Source: Caldifarciminota bacterium (GTDB lineage: Bacteria > Hydrothermota > Tepidihabitantia > B3-TA06). Taken from it: 64,000 nucleotides of DNA. Each line of letters begins with the position of its first letter. Position 1 is the stretch's first letter. Made by a program: the position numbers and the translations under genes. The stretch spans positions 161,718-225,717 of the forward strand of contig JAFGSK010000003.1 in the NCBI GenBank assembly GCA_016934635.1, in the 5' to 3' direction. Of this stretch, positions 16,342 through 25,088 are shown one piece after another. Below the pieces are notes generated by a model. It made no database searches. It worked only from the letters and a program-made list of their open reading frames with translations, and was not told where the DNA came from.

Positions 16342-16986
16342 TTAGTGCACAGCATACCTTAACCATACCAGATTGCCTTCCAGTTGCTTGCACTCCACGA
16401 GTTTCAGATTAACCGACGCGGAAGAGGCGTAAAACGGCTTGCCAGACTCGCCTGCCAGCGCGGGATGGATGAGTACGCAGACCTCGTCGGCAAGGCCTTG
16501 ATCCAAGAGCAGTGAGTTGAGCATGCCGCCCGCGTCCACCCTGACGGTTTCAAATCCGCGCCTGTCAAGCTCCTCCAGGGCTACCCTCAGGTCAACCTTA
16601 TCTTTGCCAACCTTTATCCACGACACGTGCCGCTTGTCCAGATAATCCAGGTACTCGGCAGGTGTTCGTTCCGACACCAGGGCAATGAAGTCTTTCCAGT
16701 AGCCCGATTTTCGCAGGGCTGACCATATCCTGACCTTGCCAACGGAGTCGACGACGGCCATCGCTCCTCGGGTGTCATCTTTCTCGATCTTTACAGGTTT
16801 GAAGTCATCTTCGGTTTCTTCGTAGGGCTCCATGGGAGCGGACAGGATTGTCCCTGAACCCACCAGGGTAATATCCTCTTTCCAGTTCGAGGCCAGCCCG
16901 TAATAGGCTCCCATGTCCACTTTGAATCCGGTGTTACGGCCGTCAACGCTAATCGCGTTGTACACGATCACTTTGGGTCTTTTGAT
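16342..16986 (-). CDS. RibD C-terminal-domain (dihydrofolate reductase-like) reductase with a probable AUC start
   Basis: The 214-residue protein belongs to the RibD_C/DHFR-like reductases (5-amino-6-ribosylamino-pyrimidine reductase relatives). Seen: RPKVIVYNAISVDGRNTGF at the N-terminus, where SVDG matches the 'SLDG' motif, a central DxGGMLNSLLLDQGLADE near 150-168, and a final strand LVWLRYAV. The start codon is inferred to be ATC at 16986: AAGGAGGAATC sits immediately before it and the sequence from IKRPKV matches the family N-terminus. The only upstream canonical option, TTG at 17016, overlaps the promoter and would be at or before the transcription start; the first downstream one, GTG at 16971, would remove most of the first strand. 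Confidence 0.7.
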   Translation of the reverse strand: MKRPKVIVYNAISVDGRNTGFKVDMGAYYGLASNWKEDITLVGSGTILSAPMEPYEETEDDFKPVKIEKDDTRGAMAVVDSVGKVRIWSALRKSGYWKDFIALVSERTPAEYLDYLDKRHVSWIKVGKDKVDLRVALEELDRRGFETVRVDAGGMLNSLLLDQGLADEVCVLIHPALAGESGKPFYASSASVNLKLVECKQLEGNLVWLRYAVH

Positions 16987-17017
16987 GATTCCTCCTTGTT
17001 TAAAGAGCCGAACCAAA

Positions 17018-17045
17018 ATTCTACCGCAAATCCGAAGACGGTCAA
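17018..17045 (-). promoter_or_regulatory. Promoter of the RibD-like gene
   Basis: TTGACC (17040-17045) and TAGAAT (17018-17023) on the minus strand have a 16-base spacer. The predicted transcription start is near 17010, excluding a start codon at 17016. Confidence 0.65.
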
Positions 17046-17176
17046 ACCTCGCTGGGGTGACGTTGATGCTTCTGCATCGCTTCGCATCAGGTCAGCCCGC
17101 GTATAATCTTGAATATGGACTGCAACGACCGCCTCGTTGCCGCGACAACGCGGTTGTCGCACTTCAAATCCCCGGG

Positions 17177-17204
17177 TTGACAACTTCTATCCCATGAATA
17201 CAGT
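17177..17204 (+). promoter_or_regulatory. Promoter of the small exported protein gene
   Basis: TTGACA (17177-17182) and TACAGT (17199-17204) have a 16-base spacer, followed by a leader with CCGGAGG. Confidence 0.65.
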
Positions 17205-17225
17205 GAACCAAAACCGGAGGATCAT

Positions 17226-17582
17226 TTGAAACGAATTATTGCGATTTCTTGCTTCATGCTCTTGGCCGGAACGGCCTTGATGTGCGTCAAGCTCGACCCC
17301 AACTTCGCCAGGGTGAAGATATCCGCCCCGGACGAGGAGATCGGATTCACCGGCTTTTACATGAGCGCTACGACGGACAGTACCACGGTGGACGCCATGA
17401 CTTCGGCTTCATATCAGATTGCAGTCGACCCGGAGTCGGATTCGGTTGTTGCCGGATTTATTAAGTCAGACAGCGCTGACACACAAAGCGAGCTTCGGGT
17501 CAGGCTTTACTATATGGGAAAAACCCGTGACGAGGCTGAGATAACCTCGGGCCGGGCAAAGGTCCGCTGCGATATACCGTAA
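17226..17582 (+). CDS. Small exported protein of unknown function
   Basis: The 118-residue protein has a signal sequence (residues 1-20, MKRIIAISCFMLLAGTALM, with a Cys immediately after it, though the lipobox is poor because Met precedes the Cys). The remaining 95 residues are strand-rich, with an SDSADTQSELRVRLYYMGK segment and no catalytic motif. The start is TTG at 17226, chosen because CCGGAGGATCAT precedes it and the signal sequence follows. It has its own promoter. Function unknown; an exported sandwich domain is likely. Confidence 0.6.
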   Translation: MKRIIAISCFMLLAGTALMCVKLDPNFARVKISAPDEEIGFTGFYMSATTDSTTVDAMTSASYQIAVDPESDSVVAGFIKSDSADTQSELRVRLYYMGKTRDEAEITSGRAKVRCDIP

Positions 17583-17681
17583 TAGCTTGTCAACGAACCT
17601 CGCGCTTTCTCATTAGTGTCAGAAATAAATATGACTTTATGTTATCTGACTAGGTGTATTCTCAGGGTCAGGCCGCCTAAA

Positions 17682-18464
17682 TTATCGTAGCAGAACAACC
17701 TTTCTTGAGATAGAGGTGTCGCCGGCTCTCAGAACGAGAAAGTACAATCCTTCGGGTATAGAGTTGCCTGCATCCCAACCTGCGGTGTAAGAACCTTGTG
17801 CATGTTTTCCTGAGACCAAAGTCTCAATCTTGCGACCTGAAGCGTCGTATATCGCGATGGATAAATCGCAGTCGTAAAGGACGTTATACTTCAATATCGG
17901 TTCCGTGGATGTTACTGGAGTTAAAAGATATAGGTTGGGTACGGACAATTCAGGGGGTTCCTCGGAGATTGCAACGCTTGTCATCGCGACGGCCTTAACA
18001 GCGTCCTGAGCCGAAGCCTGGTTCTGTGATTGTGCAGTCACCAGGACTTCGAATGTGTCTTTCTCGGGAGCGGATGCAATGAGCTCTACCTTTATGAGTC
18101 TGTCCTCATGGGGATCTAATTTGCCGGTAGCCCACCCTGAAGTTGTAACAGAGAGTGTTATGTCTCCGCCGCCCTGGGTGTCGAAGTATCTTACTGTCCA
18201 GCCGGCTTCGTCGTCCGTTCCCCTGACAGTAATAATATCCTTGGTTCTGCCGTCATCAACGTCGTTTTCAACACTAACAAAAAAAATTGCCGTATCACCT
18301 GAGGTTATTTCCTGTTCCTTGGTTTGGTGCTGACCAGTCAAATTGTAGATATTCTCGCCGATAAAGGCGGTTTCCCCTTCGTTGCGAATCTGAGCGTCAG
18401 GTCTGCCCGGCGCAGCCGCTCCAAAAACGACAAAAGTAACGATAAGCAGATAGACATGCTTCAT
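17682..18464 (-). CDS. Secreted Ig-like protein with T9SS-type C-terminal tail
   Basis: The 260-residue protein has a signal peptide (1-22), one or two Ig-like/NEW3-like domains (about 50-170, with TFEVLVTAQSQNQ) and a C-terminal domain of about 80 residues ('LYDCDLSIAIYDASGRKIETL... GLYFLVLRAG... KVVLLR') with the signature of T9SS type A sorting or FlgD Ig-like tails. Function is unknown, and no T9SS component is encoded in the window. The start ATG at 18464 follows AAAGGAGAGTAT. The same tail type ends the proteins at 6715, 18538, 39328 and 45169. Confidence 0.72.
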   Translation of the reverse strand: MKHVYLLIVTFVVFGAAAPGRPDAQIRNEGETAFIGENIYNLTGQHQTKEQEITSGDTAIFFVSVENDVDDGRTKDIITVRGTDDEAGWTVRYFDTQGGGDITLSVTTSGWATGKLDPHEDRLIKVELIASAPEKDTFEVLVTAQSQNQASAQDAVKAVAMTSVAISEEPPELSVPNLYLLTPVTSTEPILKYNVLYDCDLSIAIYDASGRKIETLVSGKHAQGSYTAGWDAGNSIPEGLYFLVLRAGDTSISRKVVLLR

Positions 18465-18495
18465 ATACTCTCCTTTTGCTTATGATGTCAACTTG

Positions 18496-18523
18496 AGTAT
18501 CCTCGAAAACCAAGGATTGTCAA
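18496..18523 (-). promoter_or_regulatory. Promoter of the Ig-like secreted protein gene
   Basis: TTGACA (18518-18523) and GATACT (18496-18501) on the minus strand have a 16-base spacer. Confidence 0.55.
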
Positions 18524-18537
18524 CTAATAGAGAATTC

Positions 18538-19995
18538 CTATTGGATGAGGGTTGTCTTTCGCGCGATCGAGCCTTCTTCGGTTCTCAGGATGCAGATGTA
18601 GATGCCTTTAGGTATATCCTGAGTTAGGCATGTAACGGTGTGTTGGCCTTGCGTTTTGTTGCCCTTATCAAGATAGCCTATCAATCTGTCGGTTACGTCA
18701 TGTAAAGACAGGATAATCTCTTGAGGCTTGGGTAAGCTGTACGTTACCATAAAGTTTTCAGTCATTACCGACGGAACAGAGAAAAGGATTTTACTGTCAG
18801 GAAGAGCCTCGGTGAATCCAGGTTCAGGTTCTTTGACAGGGATCCTGCCGCGCTTGTACATTATCTCGTGATTGCCCTGGCTGGGGTCGTGCCAGATTAG
18901 GTGAAGGAAGGAGTCGCTTACAGCCATAAACGGACTGTAAGAGGTAAATGCGTTGTTACTCAGATTCGTATCCCGAGACCATGTCGAACCCAAGTCGCTT
19001 GATTCGATAAAGAATATCTGCTCTGTAGTGAAACGTTCATCGTGCCAACTGATGTAGATATTGGAGTCGGCTACAGAAATAGAAGGGTTATGCGAATGTT
19101 GGTCGGAATCGATCAGCCTTTGAGCTTCGCTCCAGGTTGCACCGTTATCAGCCGATTGCATAAAGTATATTTCACTGTTTCCAGGGTGATCGTCATGTTG
19201 ATCCATCCATGCAAGATACAGGTTATCTTCGTTAGTCTCAATTGACGGGTGCTCGGAGGCGCCTGTTGTTTCGGTAAGTCTTTTTGCCTCTTCCCATGTT
19301 TCTCCGCGGTCGGGTGAGTGAGTAAAGTATATTTCATAATTGCCTTCAGCATCGTCGTGCCAGACGATGTACAAGTCGGCTCCCGAGGCTTCGATGCACG
19401 CGAAGCGAGAATTGCCCTCGTTTGAGGTCAATCTCTGGTCGTCTTCCCAGGTTTCCCCGTAATCTAGAGACCGTTTGTAGTATATCTCGCGGTTACCTGC
19501 ACGCAGATCCTCCCAAACCACGTGAATAAAGGAATCTGACGCTGCAGCCGACGGAAAATCGGAGAACGAAGGTTCCTCGGTTAAACGCATTTCATCCAGC
19601 CAGGTTTCTCCTTCATCCTGTGAATGTCTGTAGTAGATTTCCGAGTTGCCGTCCCTTACGTCTTTCCATACGATGTATATCTGCGTTCCGGATACCGCCA
19701 TCGACGGGTAGTCGCTCGTTGTAGGGTCAGTCGATATCTTAAAAGCGTCTCCCCAGGTTTCGCCGTTATCCTGTGATTTTATGTAATAAACGTTGGTGCT
19801 CGTGGCGCCCGACGCTTCTCCCCAGACCGCGTGCAGGGTTTGCCCTCGAGCCTCGATGCAGCGTGCGTTGTTGTAAGGCAGGTAGGGCCACGTGGCGCTC
19901 ACAGTGAGTCGTACGGTGGGTTCCCACTTCACCTGTGCGAATACGGCGGAGAATGCAAGAAGAACCGACCCTAGTAATACTTGAAGGTTTTTTAT
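18538..19995 (-). CDS. Secreted BNR/sialidase-like repeat protein with a probable AUA start
   Basis: The 485-residue protein has a signal peptide only if translation starts at the ATA codon at 19993-19995: KNLQVLLGSVLLAFSAVFAQ follows. It lies behind GGAGGAATAA. In-frame canonical starts upstream are absent (TAA at 19996-19998), and the first downstream one, GTG at 19932, falls after the signal-peptide cleavage site. The body consists of about seven bladed repeats of the form 'SxDxGETWxxxxRLTxxxxxSxxPSxAxxxxxIxxVWxDxRxGNxEIYY', the BNR/Asp-box type seen in sialidases, but the sialidase Arg triad was not identified. A T9SS-type tail of about 75 residues ends ARKTTLIQ. Glycan binding rather than catalysis is plausible. 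Confidence 0.75.
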   Translation of the reverse strand: MKNLQVLLGSVLLAFSAVFAQVKWEPTVRLTVSATWPYLPYNNARCIEARGQTLHAVWGEASGATSTNVYYIKSQDNGETWGDAFKISTDPTTSDYPSMAVSGTQIYIVWKDVRDGNSEIYYRHSQDEGETWLDEMRLTEEPSFSDFPSAAASDSFIHVVWEDLRAGNREIYYKRSLDYGETWEDDQRLTSNEGNSRFACIEASGADLYIVWHDDAEGNYEIYFTHSPDRGETWEEAKRLTETTGASEHPSIETNEDNLYLAWMDQHDDHPGNSEIYFMQSADNGATWSEAQRLIDSDQHSHNPSISVADSNIYISWHDERFTTEQIFFIESSDLGSTWSRDTNLSNNAFTSYSPFMAVSDSFLHLIWHDPSQGNHEIMYKRGRIPVKEPEPGFTEALPDSKILFSVPSVMTENFMVTYSLPKPQEIILSLHDVTDRLIGYLDKGNKTQGQHTVTCLTQDIPKGIYICILRTEEGSIARKTTLIQ

Positions 19996-20058
19996 TTATT
20001 CCTCCGGTTTTCGGCTCCACGTTTTAATGGAGACCACAAAGATTAGGTCTCTTATTCG

Positions 20059-20086
20059 AGTACATAGTAACGTCAGAAGATGTCAA
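20059..20086 (-). promoter_or_regulatory. Promoter of the BNR-repeat protein gene
   Basis: TTGACA (20081-20086) and TGTACT (20059-20064) on the minus strand have a 16-base spacer. Confidence 0.55.
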
Positions 20087-20137
20087 GAACTCCTGCTAAA
20101 GAATTAAGTGAGACGCCCAAGTCAGCGTGTGATATAT

Positions 20138-20785
20138 CTAGGTCGGCTTGAAGGCCAGGGTGTATCTTGCGGCAATGGCGGAAGGCCGCTGAGTTACGCG
20201 AACAAAGCCGCAGGATTCGACGAATCTCCTTAACCCTTGTTGGGAGAAGAAGTGCAGGTCGCCGTTAAGGGGATAGAAAGACAAAAAGATATTGACTACA
20301 CCCAGGAAAGGAAACGGGAAGTGCGGGTCGGAGACGATTAACCTGCCTTGAGTTTTCAGTACCCTGTAGGTTTCAATCACGGGTTTGCGGGGATTTGGAA
20401 AATGGTGGATGGTTGAGTTGAAAAAAGCCACGTCGAAATAATCGTCCGGCCACGGGAAAGAGTCTTCGGCATCTGCCGTCCTGAGGTCATGCGGGAATCC
20501 TGCAAGTTTTTCCCGTGCTACATCAAGAGCTTTGGGGGAGATGTCCAAACCGGCCAGGAGTAAAGGTTTCCTTGCTTGTAACTGCTTTAAGGCGGTACCC
20601 GTACCGCAACCGACATCCAGTATCTTGCTTGCGACGGGTACGTCTTTCAAGAATCCCTCCACCCAGGTCTTGAGCCATGTCGCCCACAAAGATTGATCGT
20701 AGGTCTCTGCCCATTTGTCGTAGACTGCCCTTTCCCTTTCCTTGATATCTTTAATTATTCCGGGATCAATAATCACCTTGGCCAC
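20138..20785 (-). CDS. Class I SAM-dependent methyltransferase
   Basis: The 215-residue enzyme has the SAM-binding motif ILDVGCGTGTALKQL (about 56-70), an acidic strand 'LLLAGLDISPKAL', a motif-III-like 'DVAFFNSTIHHFPNP', and a C-terminal strand 'GRLIVSDPHFP', matching the methyltransferase type 11 (UbiE-like) group. The substrate is unknown. The start is GTG at 20785 behind GGGAGGTATAC. It follows the propeller gene at 20828 by 42 bases and is probably the last gene of the NnrED operon. Confidence 0.85.
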   Translation of the reverse strand: MAKVIIDPGIIKDIKERERAVYDKWAETYDQSLWATWLKTWVEGFLKDVPVASKILDVGCGTGTALKQLQARKPLLLAGLDISPKALDVAREKLAGFPHDLRTADAEDSFPWPDDYFDVAFFNSTIHHFPNPRKPVIETYRVLKTQGRLIVSDPHFPFPFLGVVNIFLSFYPLNGDLHFFSQQGLRRFVESCGFVRVTQRPSAIAARYTLAFKPT

Positions 20786-20827
20786 GTATACCTCCCGGGA
20801 TTGATTGTCATTCCTGGGAAGGATGCT

Positions 20828-22240
20828 TCAAGGCAGCGCCGCGTTGAGGTCGAACCGCGACAGGCCTGCGTCGGTGGCAATCCAGAGAAAGTTATCCTGG
20901 ACGTAAAGAGCCGTTACGGTATCCGAGAGAAGCCCTTCCTCGGTGGTTAGCCGCTCCTGGAAATAGGTTTCAGGATTGTATACAGTTACCCCGCCTGTTC
21001 CGCCAAGGACAACCAGGCTGTCCCTGCCTGCTATGGCTTCCTGGGGAACAGGTATGAATGCAGGGGATACGAAATACTCCCAGCCTTCAGAAGCCTGTTT
21101 GACCACCATCCTGCCTGTCCAGAAGTAACGAGCAAGGTCACCTCGAATGATTCCAAGCACGTCGTCCGCGACAAGCTTGGAGCGTTCGTCGGCTAACGGT
21201 TCGGGTTCAGTGTCAGGAATCAAGGTCAAAAACACCCCTTTATCGGTGGCCAGGAACAGGGAGTCCTTGTTGTAGTCTATGTCATACAGCCACCTTGTGC
21301 CGGTTATCTCGGATAGCTTCTTCGATGGGATATTCAGTACATCCGCCTCACGCTTATCCAGAAGAAAGAGGTTGTCCCCGATGAGACGGACCTTCTGATA
21401 GTTCGTGCGGCGTAATTCGTCGTAGGCTCCGTTGCTCCACGATGGGGCAGGATTGACCGTAGTACCCCAGCGGCTGTATGAGTGGGAGACAAGCAAGCCT
21501 TGTGCCGGGATCAACTGGTCAACACCTTCCTTGCCGATGACGTACAAAGAGCTGTCAGATGAGAACATCGAGTGAACACCGCTTACCCTCGGGCTTCGGA
21601 AACGCACGAGTTCCCGCCAGCTCAGACCGTCGAATACCATATACCCGTATGCAGGCACGGATACGAAGACCTTGTTGCGGTGAGTGAATACCTGACTAAA
21701 GGTAAGTTGATTGAACTCATCGTCCACCAGATACCAGGGGGCAAGGAACGGGTAGCTGTTCCTCAGGGTGTATTGATCGGGTGCCGCAGTCCATTGAACG
21801 TCTGAACCTGGCTCGGCGTCTGTTGTCTGTTCGGAGTATTTGTCGACAGCCTTTATGCTGGAACCGTAATTCAAAAAAACATACTCTGAACCTACTCCAA
21901 TACCTTGCGCTTCAGTTGTTGAACCGACGGGAAGTTTCCGGGTCGTTCCGGCAAGAGGTGTAAAAAGGTAAAGGCCACCATCCCCGGTGGCGATCCAGAA
22001 TTTTTGCAGGTCGTTATCGAAGATAGCATAGTGGATGTTGGGGGGAAGCCCTTCACCCGGACCGTAGGTTCGTTCAGGCAGCAAGGATTCGTCGTTGAGT
22101 TTAATGATTGAATTCGGGGTAGTTATGTATACGGTATTGAAGGCATCGGCTGTGAAGTTGCGAATCTCAACCAGCTTCGGATAATGCTGCCAGTCTGCCG
22201 GATTGTGAATGTACGCCAGTAGCACAAGGAATAGACTCAT
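20828..22240 (-). CDS. Exported propeller protein (two-component regulator-like blades)
   Basis: The 470-residue protein has a short hydrophobic start (MSLFLVLLAYI) that looks like a signal peptide, followed by about seven propeller blades of the type 'FWIATGDGGLYLF', 'LFLATDKGVFL' and 'FLWIATDAGLSRFD', the WIATxxGLxR signature of two-component regulator propellers. There is no kinase domain, so a sensor or scaffold role is inferred. The start ATG at 22240 overlaps the TGA of the upstream NnrED gene (ATGA), implying coupled translation of a secreted and a metabolic protein. Confidence 0.65.
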   Translation of the reverse strand: MSLFLVLLAYIHNPADWQHYPKLVEIRNFTADAFNTVYITTPNSIIKLNDESLLPERTYGPGEGLPPNIHYAIFDNDLQKFWIATGDGGLYLFTPLAGTTRKLPVGSTTEAQGIGVGSEYVFLNYGSSIKAVDKYSEQTTDAEPGSDVQWTAAPDQYTLRNSYPFLAPWYLVDDEFNQLTFSQVFTHRNKVFVSVPAYGYMVFDGLSWRELVRFRSPRVSGVHSMFSSDSSLYVIGKEGVDQLIPAQGLLVSHSYSRWGTTVNPAPSWSNGAYDELRRTNYQKVRLIGDNLFLLDKREADVLNIPSKKLSEITGTRWLYDIDYNKDSLFLATDKGVFLTLIPDTEPEPLADERSKLVADDVLGIIRGDLARYFWTGRMVVKQASEGWEYFVSPAFIPVPQEAIAGRDSLVVLGGTGGVTVYNPETYFQERLTTEEGLLSDTVTALYVQDNFLWIATDAGLSRFDLNAALP

Positions 22241-23802
22241 TCGTCTTCCTCATCCCGCTCGAAAGAGGTGACGATCGCATCCGCAAGCCGGTAGATCAGG
22301 TCGCCGGCTAGTACCGAATGCTCGCCCAGGCTGTCAGCTGCGAGATCTCCGGCTCTGCCGTGAAGCCATACGCCTAAACTTGCGGCGTGTGAAAGAGGCA
22401 GACCTTGTGCCGCCAGCCCTGCGATTACGCCTGTAAGTACGTCACCTGTTCCGCCAGATGCAAGACCTGAGTTCCCGGTCGAGTTTATCCATGTTTCTCC
22501 AGGGCATGCGGTAATGGTCGGTGCACCTTTGAGAACTAAAACAAGCCCCCATTTCTTCGCATATTCCTCAGCGACATCCAGCCTGTGGCGGTCAATTGTT
22601 TTCGCATCCATTCCGGTCAACCTTGCCATTTCACCGGGATGTGGTGTAAGCGCTAGTGGTGGTTTCTTACCTTCCAGCATTTCGGGTTTTTGAGCCAATG
22701 CATTGAGGGCATCTGCATCAATTACCATCGGTTTTTTCCATTCCGCTGACAAGCGTCTTACCATTTCCACCGTTTCCGGGTGAGTGCCCAATCCAGGGCC
22801 GATGGCAAGAAGCTTGACGTCTGCTTCCATCTTAAGTACCTCGTCTGCCGCTTCAGATGCCAGGTGGCCGTCGCCTGTATCCCGAAAAGGTCGCTTGACG
22901 GTTTCTAGAAGCCCGGCATCGAATACGTCGGCCATGGTTTGGGGAAAACCGAGGTATACGAGCCCGGCCCCGACCCGTGCAGCGCCCATTGCAGCGAGTC
23001 GCGCCGCTCCGCTCATCCCTCGCGAGCCGGCTACTATTAAAACCTTGCCGAAGGAGGCCTTGTTACCCCACGCGATACGTTCAGGTAAGAGCGTGACGGC
23101 TTCATTTTGAGTCATCAGTCTAAGGCTGCCTTCCTTGTCGATTACGGAATTAGGTATACCGATGTCTGCCACCCATACGTCACCGCAGTAAAGGCGGGTG
23201 GGGTACAGGAGATGACATGGTTTGAGATAAGCCATGGTTACGGTAAGGTTCGCTTTGACCGCAGAGCCAGGCTCTGCATCCATCCCGTCCGTTTCTATAC
23301 CCGAGGGTATGTCGATGCTTACAACGTAGGCTGCGGCTTGGTTAATCATCCGGATTGCTTCATTTGCAAGCCCCTGAGGTAGGCCTTTGAATCCTGTGCC
23401 GAGGACTGCATCCACAACCACATCGTAATCCCTTTTTGTCCACCAGGATTTTAGTCCTCTACTGTTGGTTACTTCCTGGATTGCCAACCCACATTGTTGG
23501 GCTATCTTTGCGTTGGTTAGGGCATCTCCTGCGAGTTCCTCGATCTTGGCCAGCAAAAGGATTTCCACCTCGGCTCCGGCATTGGCCAGATGACGTGCAG
23601 TAACGAAACCGTCTCCACCATTATTACCTTTCCCGCACACACAGAGAACGCTTAAGGCATCCAACCGGGATTCGAAATAATCCTGGATGGTCTCTGCAAC
23701 ACCCCGCCCCGCGTTTTCCATAAGGATGATGGATGGAATGCCGAACTCCTGTACCGCGCGTTTATCTATAATACGCATCTCATCCCTTCTGGTTACACGC
23801 AT
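22237..23802 (-). CDS. nnr: Bifunctional NAD(P)H-hydrate epimerase / ADP-dependent NAD(P)H-hydrate dehydratase
   Basis: The 521-residue fused repair enzyme restores damaged NADHX and NADPHX. The N-terminal epimerase (YjeF_N, about 1-215) has VLCVCGKGNNGGDGFVTARHL and VVDAVLGTGFKG. The C-terminal ADP-dependent dehydratase (YjeF_C/carbohydrate-kinase fold, about 225-515) has AGSRGMSGAARLA, IGPGLGTHPE, a TPHPGEMARLTG motif and the phosphate-binding NSGLASGGTGDVLTGVIAG. Domain order and length match the bacterial fused form. The start ATG at 23802 follows AGGAGAGAGG. It heads a probable operon with the propeller protein and methyltransferase. Confidence 0.92.
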   Translation of the reverse strand: MRVTRRDEMRIIDKRAVQEFGIPSIILMENAGRGVAETIQDYFESRLDALSVLCVCGKGNNGGDGFVTARHLANAGAEVEILLLAKIEELAGDALTNAKIAQQCGLAIQEVTNSRGLKSWWTKRDYDVVVDAVLGTGFKGLPQGLANEAIRMINQAAAYVVSIDIPSGIETDGMDAEPGSAVKANLTVTMAYLKPCHLLYPTRLYCGDVWVADIGIPNSVIDKEGSLRLMTQNEAVTLLPERIAWGNKASFGKVLIVAGSRGMSGAARLAAMGAARVGAGLVYLGFPQTMADVFDAGLLETVKRPFRDTGDGHLASEAADEVLKMEADVKLLAIGPGLGTHPETVEMVRRLSAEWKKPMVIDADALNALAQKPEMLEGKKPPLALTPHPGEMARLTGMDAKTIDRHRLDVAEEYAKKWGLVLVLKGAPTITACPGETWINSTGNSGLASGGTGDVLTGVIAGLAAQGLPLSHAASLGVWLHGRAGDLAADSLGEHSVLAGDLIYRLADAIVTSFERDEEDE

Positions 23803-23869
23803 CCTCTCTCCTGGTTGTTAACGAACCTCGTGAAGGAAGGTTAAAAGTATGGACGAATGACTACTCAGG

Positions 23870-24877
23870 CTAGCCGTAGAAATACTGGTAATCGATGGAG
23901 CGAATCACATCACCAGTACGATCTTTGCTTATTTCCTTGGCGATGTGTCCCTGCTCATCGTACTTTAACTCGACCTGTCCGTATGGCTTATTCCGTTCAT
24001 CCCGCCACACGATTCGTACTGGATCTTTTTTACCGCTTTCGTACTCGTACTCCCAGACCTTGGTACGCTTTTTCTTCGCATCACTCCACTCTTTCTTGAG
24101 TAGCCGACCATTACTGTCATACTCAAAATCTACCATATTGAGTAACTCGTTTTCCGAATTCCGGATGATCTCCTTCATGATTCGGCCTTCCTTGGTCTGT
24201 TGTCTTTCGAGTACCTGTAAGGTTCTTCCTGCCTGATCGACATGGAGTTCCTGCTTCAGATTACCATCTTTATCGTATATCATCTGGTGAGTACGCAGAG
24301 GGTTACCTTCAGCATCGAGAAATACCATTCTCGTTAGTTCATCATCCTCGTACTCGTAACGGCATATTTCATTTAAGGTATCGTTAAGTAGGGTTCGTCT
24401 TTCAATTATTTGACCTCCGGGTTTACCTGAATTTGGTGGAGGTGGAGGTGCTTTTTTTGAAGTTGCTGCAGGTGGAGGAGTGATTTGTTGGGGAACGCTC
24501 TTTTTAGCAGCGATTGCAGGTGAAACAGAAGGGGTTTCTTTTAAAGTCGCTGAAGCTGCTTCCTCGGGTTCGTATGTCATCTTTCCTGACAAGTGACTCT
24601 TGAGACTTTCTAGAAGTTTTGCCGCTTCTTTGTCGTCTGAACCTCTTACAGCAGCGTTGAGTTTGTTCATAAGTTCAACTTGCAGTTCATGGGCAGCTTT
24701 ATCTATAAGGAGGTTATCAGTCGCTTCTCTGGCATACGCGAGGTGTTCTTCCACTTTTTCCTGGAACTTGCGCCGTTCCTCTTGAAGCTCTTCAATTCGA
24801 GCTTCCAACTCTTTCGCCTCTTTCGCCAACTCTAAATACTTGGCGTAATCAACTGTAGCATCGTACTTCTGTGTCAT
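23870..24877 (-). CDS. Coiled-coil, proline-rich protein with RHS/MORN-like repeats
   Basis: The 335-residue cytosolic protein has a coiled coil at about 15-60 (with EAKELEARIEELQEERRK), a short helical stretch, a linker with poly-proline (PPPPP near 145), and a C-terminal half (about 165-335) of short strand repeats such as 'YEYEDDELTRMVFLDAEGNPLRT' and 'FEYDSNGRLLKKEWSDA', resembling RHS or toxin-immunity-like YD-type repeats. No enzyme motif was seen. The start ATG at 24877 has only a weak ribosome site (GTGAGG). Function unknown. Confidence 0.6.
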   Translation of the reverse strand: MTQKYDATVDYAKYLELAKEAKELEARIEELQEERRKFQEKVEEHLAYAREATDNLLIDKAAHELQVELMNKLNAAVRGSDDKEAAKLLESLKSHLSGKMTYEPEEAASATLKETPSVSPAIAAKKSVPQQITPPPAATSKKAPPPPPNSGKPGGQIIERRTLLNDTLNEICRYEYEDDELTRMVFLDAEGNPLRTHQMIYDKDGNLKQELHVDQAGRTLQVLERQQTKEGRIMKEIIRNSENELLNMVDFEYDSNGRLLKKEWSDAKKKRTKVWEYEYESGKKDPVRIVWRDERNKPYGQVELKYDEQGHIAKEISKDRTGDVIRSIDYQYFYG

Positions 24878-24906
24878 TCGTAAACCTCACATTGTCTTAT
24901 TGCTAA

Positions 24907-24934
24907 ACTATATCTAGCCTTTGGCCGTTGTCAA
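24907..24934 (-). promoter_or_regulatory. Promoter of the coiled-coil/YD-repeat gene
   Basis: TTGACA (24929-24934) and TATAGT (24907-24912) on the minus strand have a 16-base spacer. The gap to the sigma-54-type promoter at 25089 is about 150 bases. Confidence 0.7.
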
Positions 24935-25088
24935 GTGTTTTAAGCCTTAATTGAGGACTTTCAATACGCAAAAAAAAGGTGTAGGGTATCCCGACAGGTG
25001 TCCGGAATCCGTACAGATAGTTTTCGAGTCGTAATTTTAATTTGAATTATTAAGTTTCATATTTGAGTGGCTTAGCTATTGTTTGTGG

